This document shows, piece by piece, positions 55,189-64,000 of a stretch of DNA of 64,000 nucleotides. Positions within the stretch are counted from its first letter, which is position 1. Each line of letters opens with the position of its first letter. Below the pieces are notes generated by a model. The model was not told the DNA's origin and did not search any database. It worked only from the letters and a program-made list of their open reading frames with translations. The position numbers and the translations under genes were made by a program. The stretch comes from Ustilaginoidea virens (lineage: Eukaryota; Ascomycota; Sordariomycetes; Hypocreales; Clavicipitaceae): positions 4,082,001 through 4,146,000 of the forward strand of contig NC_057319.1 in NCBI RefSeq assembly GCF_000687475.1, read 5' to 3'.

Positions 55189-58100
55189 CTTTCCAACATG
55201 TTTTCTGCGGCAGAACCCGGACAACCCCTTGAGAAAGAATACAAGTGCAAGTGTTACGAGAGAGAGAAGAGGAAGAAGAAGAACTAAGTCAGGGGCATCG
55301 AAGAAACAAGACGTGTACTTCAGATCTGCATAGCCTTTCATCACAGAGAAGAGGGAGGAATGAGTGCAAGCCATAGATCTATCGCATGGGAGCAAACCCG
55401 ATTCTTCGTGGCCGTCTGCGACCTGGAGCTCGGACGCTGCTGAGCAAGAAACACATCCTCTGGTCAATAGACGTAGTAGTGCTTCAGACTTCCCCTTTTT
55501 CATACGGATGGCTATTTGCAAATCACGAAATATGGCACATGTCGGCAAATCGGCACACCAACGCACGGCGACGCAGAGACGCGAGGATACAAATACACCA
55601 GGCTTGGGGTCCAAGTGACCTGCCATTTTGTTTCGACTCTGCAGCAGATGGTTCCTCGAGGCCCTATTTCCAGCTCGATGCTCTGATGATGATGGGATGG
55701 TGCAGATGGGCACGGTCATGGTCATAAATCTGCCGTTGCTGAAAGCCCATGGTGGCAGGTCTCGGAAGGGGTCTTGTCAAGGTTGGGCAAAGTGCCCAAC
55801 GAGACGGGCAGCCGTGCCTGGCACCAGAGCAGCGTGGGAACCAGCGACAGGAGGCCTCTGTATTGGCCGATCCCTTTTTCTTTTCTTTTCTTTTTTTTTT
55901 ATTGTCACTCTCCCATTCAAAGAAATCGGCACGACGGGCTGGCTCGGCGTCGACTTGTGGGCAGATTCGGAAATGTCGCCGTCGAAGCAGTCCCGGAGGC
56001 AACCAAGTTTCAGCCAGACATTGAACCGCAGCCGATTTATCGTGCTTGTCCGCCGTGGCGCATGTCCAACTGTTCTTCTTTTTACCTTGCGTTTCCTTTT
56101 CCGTTTCCGTTTCCGTTTCCGTGCGTCGCATGTACCAGCAACAGAGGCTCATGGATAATACCCCCAAATCGTAACAAGAATTGCTAGCCGTCATTACCAC
56201 AGGTCCCATTACAGACCTGGCCTTTATGCACCGGCAATTCGCTGGGCAGGCAGTCAGTCGTCATGGCTTCCAGGCAGGCCCGCTGCCTCACAACCACGAC
56301 GACTCTTGACGCGTGCCGAGTATGGCGTGATACGTATTTTAGCCTTGTGAGATCTGAAGGCTGAGAAGGCCGCCCAAGGGAAACAAACGGCCTGGCCACC
56401 CACCCCGGCAACGGCGGCAAGCCAGCCTTCTTGCTTTGCCCACTCAGCGTAGCCCCTCTTGCATGGCGGAGCTAATACCGGACGAACCTATTGGCTTTTC
56501 GCCATGGACTTTCCCCCCGTTCCCCCCATTGGTTTGGTGGGTGGGTGGCCCACCGAGTGAGTTCATGATGGCTGTGGCCGGCATCCACGGGGTCGCAAGG
56601 TTGTTGAGGGGGCTCGGAGGCGTGCTTTGCTCTGCGTATAGACTGTTGTCCCTCTGTTCGCGGCGCTTGTTGCTTTATCAAGTTGCAGCCAGCCTCGCAC
56701 TCTATTTCACTTCATCTGGCCTTGCTTGCGATGGAACGACGGACCGATCAAAGGGGTTCGGTTCGCACTTGATGGGATGGATGGCTGCATGAGTGGCGGT
56801 GGCGACCATTAGAGGCGCCCATTTCGACGCCGGGTGGGTTGCAGATCGCGCTATGATTCATGATGTGTGTGCCTGCCACTGCCAGCCTGGGTTGGCACCC
56901 TGGAAAGCGCAGCGATTCCTCTTGGGCGGGCTGTTTTTGTCCTGTTTTCCTCTTCTTCTTTTTGGTTTCCCGTTTCCCGGTTCCCGGCCCCCCCCACGCA
57001 ATGCCTAGAGCCTGGAGCCTGGAGACTGAAGCCTGGAGCCTGGAGACTGAAGCCTGGAGTTCTGGGCTCTGGACTGTGGACTCTGGACTGTGGACTCTGG
57101 AGTCTTCGGACGCCACCCATCTCCGCCGCCAAGGAGTGCCGATGCCGAGGAGTCGATGCCGAGGAGTCGATGCCAAGGAGTTTCTCCTCCGGGTGGAACG
57201 TGAATCCGACACCAACGAAAGACCAGGTCGGAAAATATGGCGCGTCACTCCCGAATTGCGCTCCAGTGAACTGCGCACTTGTAGGTTATTCTTGGGATTC
57301 AGCCTCGCGGCCCCTCCCCCCCCCCCCCCCCCCCACCGGCGGACGCAACAGTAATCATAAAATGGCAACAAGCAATTCCCCCCCTTACCGCCGTGCCCAC
57401 TACTAACTATAGCGCTAGCTGGGTATCGGCAACTTCCCCCATGGAGTAGGTGCTCTTCCCCGGTCACAAACCTCTTTTACTAGTGCGGAAACCTCTCGCA
57501 CCCCCAAAGCGGAGACGCCCTAGTGTGCCCATGTGATGAGGCTCGATGCGAGGCTACGTCCGACAAGAAATCGCAAAGCGGGTGGCGGGTTGGTTGGGGG
57601 GGGGGGTTGCCAAGTGCCTGCCAATGGAGGGAGGCGTCGACGTTGCACAAAGCTCTTGTTGGTTTTGTTTTGTTCGACGAGGACGGCGACGGCCTTCGCG
57701 GTGTGGACGGGCATGTGAAGGAGGAAACCAAGACGAGAGAAATGCAACCGAGAAACAAGAATCCCGCAGAAATTGCCAGGTCGACCCCGATTCCAACCTC
57801 AACTGCGCTTTCGCCTCGCCGCGCCGCGCCGCGCCGCATTAGCCGAGTTTATGCCACCCTCACGGCTTCATGCTTTTGGTAACTGGTTGGCGCACAGTGC
57901 ATGGTTAGCGCCTCCCCTTCGTTGCCCTCCGTTACCCTCGGCTGCTGGATTTGCTGGGATATCGACAAGGATTCGCTCGGCTCTATCCTTCATGCCCTTC
58001 ATGCCATGTCATGGCTAGCGCACGTCTTGCAGAAACACGGGAGCACCCCTTTCCCTCCTCCGTGGTGACGTAGGCGACGACGCAGATTTACTCGAGACCA

Positions 58101-60880
58101 TTCTCCTCAACCGCCCAATCGCCGGCCAGATGGCGCGGACCACAGCCTGTGCAGGGGAAAAGGGATTGACCATGCGCTTGCGCTTCGGCTGTTGAATCTA
58201 TGACAGCTCCTCCATAGTCGTCAAAGCATGGGGGTTCGCCTGCAGATGATGGCGTCGGCTACATATATATGTATTATACCGATGGGGCACCCTGGCCGAT
58301 CGCTCGCCTCGATGGTCCAGAAAGCTTGACCCGGCGAGCCGCCACACAAACCCGCTTGTAGCCACTGGGACGGGATGAGGCGAAGGCCATGTTTGGTATG
58401 AACGCTAATTAAAACCTTCCAATGGTTGGTGCTGCTAAATTTGCTGCATATGGCCGATTGCCGACTTGCGTCCATTTCTCTTCCATGGCGGCTGTAGATG
58501 TGTGGTGTGGCATGTTTGGACTTGAAGTTGAATGACCGACAGCACCCGTCCCAGTACTTGTCTTGCACCGGATCGGATCTAGGAGCTCACCCTGTTGCAT
58601 CAGCTTGCGGGCGCAACGAGTCTGTACGTAACCCAGATGATGGGGATACCCGCGATACCCACGCTCATGAGCACACGCTCAGCGAACTCAGGGGAACATC
58701 ATTGGGGGGGAAACGAGCGGCAGAACTTGAAAAGCCAGGTAAGCTTCTCCTTTGCCTGTCCCAACAAATCTGATTGGAAATGGAGCAATGTGAGTACCGT
58801 CGAATTCGGGCATATGCAACCCAGTGTAGGAATGACGAGAGATGAATTCAGGTCGGAAAGTATTGCGAGGCATTAATGAAGCGAATCACCAGCAATTCAT
58901 GCAGCCGCTCCCTAAGCAGGCGCTCCCTTCCCCCCCGGGTGCGTTGGAGAAGTTTAGTGGCCGCCACTCCTTTCAAATTCAAATTCGTCCGTTTTATTAG
59001 GCAACTGGCTGGGCGGTGCTGCTTGAAACATTGCTGATCCCTCGTTCTGTTATGTACTAGCGCAAATATGGCAAAGACGGGTGCCACACATCAGCATACT
59101 ACAAATCTATTCCGTCCAAATGGCGGATTTCACCATCTCCGACGGGTAACGTACGTCTATGCCGGGCGCCAAAGTCTTTGAGAAGCCATCCTACCTTTGC
59201 CAGCAGACTCCAGACCCGGGTTGGGAATAGACACCCGAATGCACGCCGTCCATTGTTTCCATCACGAGCAGGGGGTTGAGAATGTGGCGCACTTCCCGGG
59301 GCTTGAGCCAATTGAGCTTCGGGACAAGGTAGTATTTTGTCAGTGCCTGAAAGCTAAAGCTTGGGCCAAGTGCGGGAAAAAAAAAAGACCAGGACGATGG
59401 TATTCCATTATTAAGTAATGAAAAGCATCGTGACCGATTCAGCTAGGAACGTCACTGGATGGATGGGCAGGGTCCGCCAAGCCATACCGCCGAAAGGAAA
59501 GACGGGGGAACCACCATGCTGCATCGTGAACGGGTCGTCGGCTGATGTCAGGTTTACTAGCCGGCTGCATTCCTCAGGGAAGCCGGGCCGCAAAACACAT
59601 GGTGCCTTGCCATTCGACTCTTTTCTGTCCGGTTTTGGGCTGCGGTGCCGACATTCATATCCACGTCAGTCAGAATATGCGAGGAAATATAGCCGAGGAC
59701 CCCTGCTCCCTGCAGACCAAAATGGACGAAATCTTTGGCTCTGCCGGGTGAGAAGACGTGCAGGAGTAGTCATGCTCCTCCAAAGATGTATTCGCCTTTC
59801 CTGGTTGCCACGAAATGCAAACAGGGGGAGAAAGCGTCTTGTGAGATGCAGGCGAAATACGACTTGTACTGTTCAAGTAGCCAAAGGATTGATGTCATGT
59901 CTGTCGCCTTTCAATCCGTGACTTTCGCACCGCCGTGGAAAGAGGATGATGGACTCGGGGTTGAAGCTCGCACTGTGAGGCTTGGTGCCCGTTTCCTTCA
60001 GCGGAGCCAAGCTTTGGCTTGAACGGCCGGGAGATGTGGCGACTTGATGTGACACTTCTTCGGCTATGGCAAGGAACCCACGGAGTTACTGCGCATAAAG
60101 CCAGCAACGGTTAGCTTGGAGGTGAGTGCCAGAATAATCACTCCCATATCGCCGCAGGCTGCGGAGGTAAGGAGGGCCATGACGAGTTGGCGCTCAAAGA
60201 ACATGGGAGAAACTTCAACTGACGGGCGAAAAAAGTCTCTGCTTATTGGCGGCTTGTCTCAAGCTACATTTGCATACGGAGTAGAGCTGCGGGATTCAAG
60301 ACGGCGAGTTGGCAGTGTTTGTTGACGATGCCGATGCAGAGAAAGAAAGAAGGCTTGCGCTTCTCAGGCGACGGAGTACATCAGGTACATACCATACCTC
60401 GTACCCTGACCCTGACAGCCACTGGCAGGTAGGAGAGGTAGGTATACCTAGGTAGGTACCTCCCACCAGCCTTAGGTTAGGTACCTAGGTACCTACCTCG
60501 GGGTGCGGAGTACAGAGATAACCAAACCAGTCTGGGCCTAGAATGACGGTGTGGAGAAATCGAGGCGCCCCGTAGCATTTTCAACCATTTTCAAAGGGGG
60601 ATGGATCGGCCACCGAAAGGCAGGAAGCACCCGCTGCCTCACCTCAACCTCATCTCGGGCTCTGCACTGATTGGGCAGGACTAGGAGATGAAAGGAGTCC
60701 TACTCCGTACTCCGTACTCCGTACACCTACAGGTGGTGGTGCAATGATCTAAACTCCGGAAAGGGAAAATAAACGGGTTTTTGGTTTTTGGTCACGCTCT
60801 GTCGATCGATCACTGATGCAGATTTCGAGAGATTCCATCTCTCATGCTTCAAGTTCAAGTTTGGTTTTCTCCCGCCATGC

Positions 60881-60896
60881 TACGGAGTACTCCGTA
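60881..60896. other. perfect 16-bp palindrome TACGGAGTACTCCGTA
   Basis: The fullest example of a motif that recurs as TACGGAGTA/TACTCCGTA through the spacer DNA. Three tandem TACTCCG units are at 60701-60724. Confidence 0.9.
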
Positions 60897-62766
60897 TCTT
60901 ATCTATGGCGTCGCCCCTCCGGCCATCCGTCAGATTTGCACAACTTGAATGGCGCATGGGAAGTCCCATTGGCTTATTATCATTACTCAACAATGTTGGC
61001 CGCGGGATGTGATTGATTCAACATCCGTCATGCTGGAAAAATGACAATGCCGTGGTAAGATGACGGGGTAAAATCAAAGTACCTAATGCAAGAGCGGACT
61101 TGTCATCAGCATCTCGTCTGATACGGAGCACCAGGTGGGTTCCCCTGCGCCTCGAGACAGGTTTGCCAGCGACAGCGACAGCGACAGCGACAGCGGCAGC
61201 GACAGCGACAGAGCCAGATGAAGCCACTTGTCGGGAAGTTGCGATGTCGCACGACGTCTAGCCAATGGTGTTGAGGCCACAGATAAGCTGCTTGGCATAT
61301 GGGGCGACCCACCTTATATTGGCCCCAGCGTTGACTCCCAACCTTTTCTCTTCTTTTTCTTTTCCTCCCCCTCCCTCCCTCCCCTACCCCTTCCCCTTCC
61401 CTCTCTCTGTCTCTCTCTGCCCCGACAGATCAACAGTTCGCTCCATCTAGATTCTAGCCTGTGGCTGCGCCTGGCCTTTGCTCCGATATCACACACCATC
61501 TGCTGTCTTAGTATGTAACCAGCCTTGTTCTATAACTCTGCATGGGGCAAGCAGTCTTGTTTAGCACGTCAGCCAAGATACGGAGTACAAAGCGGGACTA
61601 GATGATGATATGCACAGAGTGTCACGTCACGCTGGGATTGCGGAAGGACTTGCGCGTACGGAGTACCGAGAGAGAGTCGAGATTCGTTTTGTGCATGGAG
61701 CTATGTTCTCCGTGCTCAGTACGGAGCACTGGGTACAAGTGTTCCTCTGCGGGGCTGGCTTCTACGATCTGATGGCAATCACGACGAGGGCAATCCATAG
61801 ACGACCGAGACCGTTCGGTGGCTACGGTTATAGGACATGCGGCCCTCGGCAGAGCAGTCTGGTCCTTTGGCGTCACAGCGTCGCACTACCGGTTTCCCAG
61901 CGCCAGAGAAAAATGGCGGAAGACTAGATGGACTGAGGGAGGTCGGGAGGTCAGACGGTGCCATCTCCTTGACGCCGACACCCCCGCCTCACCGTTCCCA
62001 CCCTACTTGGCAAACCCCCCCTCCCAGCCCATCTCAACTTCTCAAGCCCAGCGAGCAGCAACTTGGTGCGGCACGGTACCCACTCCAACCCACTCCAACC
62101 CACTCCAACCCACTCCAACCATGTGCGGTACCTGCACTGTGCTGCAGCCTGCAAGCTCCTGCATCTCGAGACTGATGAATGGACGACGTCTGGTCTATGG
62201 CCTTCACCCCAACCATTTGGGAAATTTGCATCGATCAATCCTTCGCAAGCACTCCGTAGTCGCTGATTTAGCAGCCCGCCCGCACTGTTTCCATCACTGT
62301 AGGCATCTGCCTACCTCCCAAGGCAGGTACCTAAGATACCTAAGGAAAGGTACCTAATGCAGCCGTCTGGTGCATGTGGTCGGCGCATTGCCTCGCAGTG
62401 CCCAATGCCCAGTGCGCTGCGCGCTGCGCTGCGCAGCTGTTACTGCCAGTGCCTAGCACCTGCCACTCCGACCAGACAACACATGCAGACAACAGACAAC
62501 AATTATGTACCTCCAACCAACTTCCAACATGAAGGCTCCAACACTTCCAACAGCACCCAAGCGGATACCCGCAGCACCCGCAGCGCCAAAAGAGGTAGTA
62601 GTGGGCCGCGCCCCGCCCCCCCACTCCCACCCCTCTCAATTCTTCCTTGCGCGTCCGCCACTCTTCCAGCGTAATTCAAGACAAAACCTCCGCTCTCTGT
62701 GCCATTTGCCATCTCCAAGTCCACTCACATTAGCCTCCCGTTCTTTCATATCTTTTTTTTTTGTTT

Positions 62767-62797
<31 letters not shown>

Positions 62798-62838
62798 GTT
62801 TTTGTGTAGCTTGGCAGTAACCCCCCCCCCCCCCCCCC
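62767..62838. repeat. long T tract and C tract in the kinase 5' region
   Basis: A long T-rich run is followed, after about 20 bp, by about 18 C (62821-62838). Both lie 250-320 bp upstream of the kinase start and may sit in its promoter or 5' leader. Confidence 0.9.
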
Positions 62839-63087
62839 TTGCTGTTGGCTACTTTCCACTCATCCTGCACAATCGCTGCTTCGACTGCTTCTGCTGTGTC
62901 ACTTTTGTCGCCACCGTCTTCGAAAGCAGTCCTGCCTTCGAGTCTTTCCCGGCCATGCGGCGTTAGATGTCTCTCTGGTCGCGGCGACTCTCACCCTGTC
63001 TCCTCGGACCAGCCTTGCGAGTGCGCTGCTCACCTTTCGAGCAGCATGTCGACTCGAGCGATAGCGACCGTATAATCCGACTTCACG

Positions 63088-64000
63088 ATGGAGTTTCCAC
63101 ACAGGACACAGCAGCAACAATCACCAACCCTCCCGGAGCCGCTGTCCCTCCACACTCCTCTTCCACAACCGATGGCGATACCGCTTCGCACGGCAAACAG
63201 TACCCCTGTATCTTCGCCAGGCCTCTTCAGCCCGACTGCATCACGATACCCTTATACCTCGATTTCCGAACGTAATTCGCCGGCTCCTATCAACGACAGC
63301 CCGTTCCTATTGCATCCGTTGCAAAATCAGCACAAAGTCAGAGAGTACGTGCCCCATCATAATGTTGTGTCTCCCTACCAGTCCAACCCTACCCCTCCTA
63401 GTTCTTTATCCCAGTCCAGCCAGAGAACTTCATCCATTCGCTTCATCCATTCATCACAGCGCAGCCCCCCCCCCCCCTTCTCTCTCTCCCCCTCCAACCC
63501 GATATCTTTTTCTGGCTCGATACGTTTTCCTGCCAACCCCGTTTTGTCATTTTGCTCATCTCTTTTCACCTAGGACCCACAAAGCCCTCATCGACTCTGA
63601 CAATCTCAATGGGCGCAAGACCATCAATCAGTATGAAGTGATTGAGGAAATCGGCCGTGGCATGCACGGTAAGGTCAAGCTTGCGAGAAACTTGGAAACT
63701 GGCGAAAATGTTGCCATCAAAATCATTCCTCGATTTTCCAAGAAGCGAAGGCTAGGAAAGGTCATGGCCCTGTCGCCCCAAGACAAGACTAAAAAAGAGA
63801 TTGCAATCTTGAAAAAAATCCGACACTCCAACGTGGTTGCCCTTCTCGAGGTGATTGACGATCCCGAGCTCAAGAAAATCTACATGGTGCTGGAGCATGT
63901 GGAATTGGGCGAGATAGTCTGGCGAAAAAAGGGCCTGCCACACATCTGCCTGTATGAACGAAGGCGTACCGAACGGGAGATGGGAGGCGTTGCTCCGACA
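63088..64000 (+). CDS. CaMKK-type Ser/Thr protein kinase, 5' part (runs off the window)
   Basis: Exon 1 63088-63344 and exon 2 from 63574 give the N-terminal part, with no stop before the edge at 64000. The intron (63345-63573) has GTACGT and CCTAG. After a Ser/Pro/Thr-rich N-terminal tail comes NQYEVIEEIGRGMHGKVKLA, with the glycine-rich loop GRGMHG, then VAIKIIPRFSKKRR (invariant Lys) and EIAILKKIRHSNVV (helix-C Glu). The sequence continues VALLEVIDDPELKKIYMV, LEHVELGEIVWRKKGLP, and CLYERRRTEREMGGV. This is the CaM-kinase-kinase / SNF1-activating kinase subgroup (Elm1/Sak1/Ssp1-like). It would activate AMPK-type kinases in energy and polarity signalling. The catalytic loop and the activation segment lie beyond the window. 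Confidence 0.9.

Larger units (their letters stand above)
55189..63087. other. gene-poor region, 7.9 kb
   Basis: No gene recognised; open frames are short or repeat-driven. It holds GCCTGGAGCCTGGAGACTGA-type repeats (57005-57110), C22 near 57313-57334, a cluster of TACGGAGTA motifs (60270-61730), GACAGC hexamers (61160-61212), ACTCCAACCC decamers (62080-62120), T32 (62767-62798) and a C18 run (62820-62838). Confidence 0.6.

Noticed and set aside
54835..55725. 296-codon minus-strand frame
   Set aside because: It overlaps the terminal exon of the lipoate ligase, whose coding evidence is strong.
1..64000. CRISPR arrays, bacterial-style operons, rRNA
   Set aside because: Tandem arrays here have no unique spacers between direct repeats. 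Gene structure is eukaryotic, and no rRNA segments were recognised.

Overview
The window is from a filamentous ascomycete. Genes carry short introns (about 58-230 nt, mostly GTANGT/GTRNGT...YAG). Intergenic DNA is full of long pyrimidine tracts and homopolymers. The gene families (Clr5-ankyrin protein, Zn2Cys6 regulator, GPI-anchored Ser/Thr-rich protein, FucP-type MFS sugar carrier, small Cys-rich secreted protein) are typical of Pezizomycotina, and the overall flavour, including dispersed TACGGAGTA and TAGGTACC motifs, suggests a hypocrealean Sordariomycete. The species is not determinable from the sequence alone. Exons below were joined by hand, and each model was checked for splice phase and total length divisible by three.

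Layout: (1) 1.9-4.6 kb, a secreted single-pass membrane protein and a doubtful proline-rich gene. (2) 5.4-6.6 kb (-), the mitochondrial phosphate carrier, with a 32-nt homopolymer in intron 1. (3) 8.6-9.9 kb (+), a zinc alcohol dehydrogenase broken by a frameshift. (4) 13.2-15.1 kb (+), a repeat-rich GPI-type cell-wall protein. (5) 16.15-16.78 kb, a 631-bp AT-rich element with 64-bp terminal inverted repeats. (6) 17.4-19.7 kb (+), a Clr5-like/ankyrin protein, then a small Cys-rich secreted protein (-). (7) 21.7-25.0 kb, SDA1 (+) facing a small basic protein (-) whose upstream DNA is a degenerate 36-bp repeat array. (8) 26.4-28.1 kb (-), a fucose-permease-like transporter. (9) 33.0-36.1 kb, TRM6 (+) converging on ARPC3 (-). 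(10) 38.0-39.3 kb (+), a protein of unknown function. (11) 39.3-49.1 kb, a gene-poor, minisatellite-rich stretch with a possible transcription-factor relic. (12) 49.1-52.4 kb (+), a Zn2Cys6 regulator. (13) 53.9-55.2 kb (+), a lipoate-protein ligase. (14) 55.2-63.1 kb, a second gene-poor stretch. (15) 63.1 kb to the right edge, a CaMKK-like kinase, incomplete.

The genes do not form an obvious metabolic cluster. Housekeeping genes (MIR1, SDA1, TRM6, ARPC3, lipoate ligase, kinase) are interspersed with surface or secreted proteins and long repeat-rich spacers. I found no convincing new multigene system. The most distinctive non-genic signals are the inverted-repeat element, the cluster of unrelated minisatellites at 42.3-43.3 kb, an isolated near-perfect hairpin at 28.9 kb, and the dispersed palindromic motifs.
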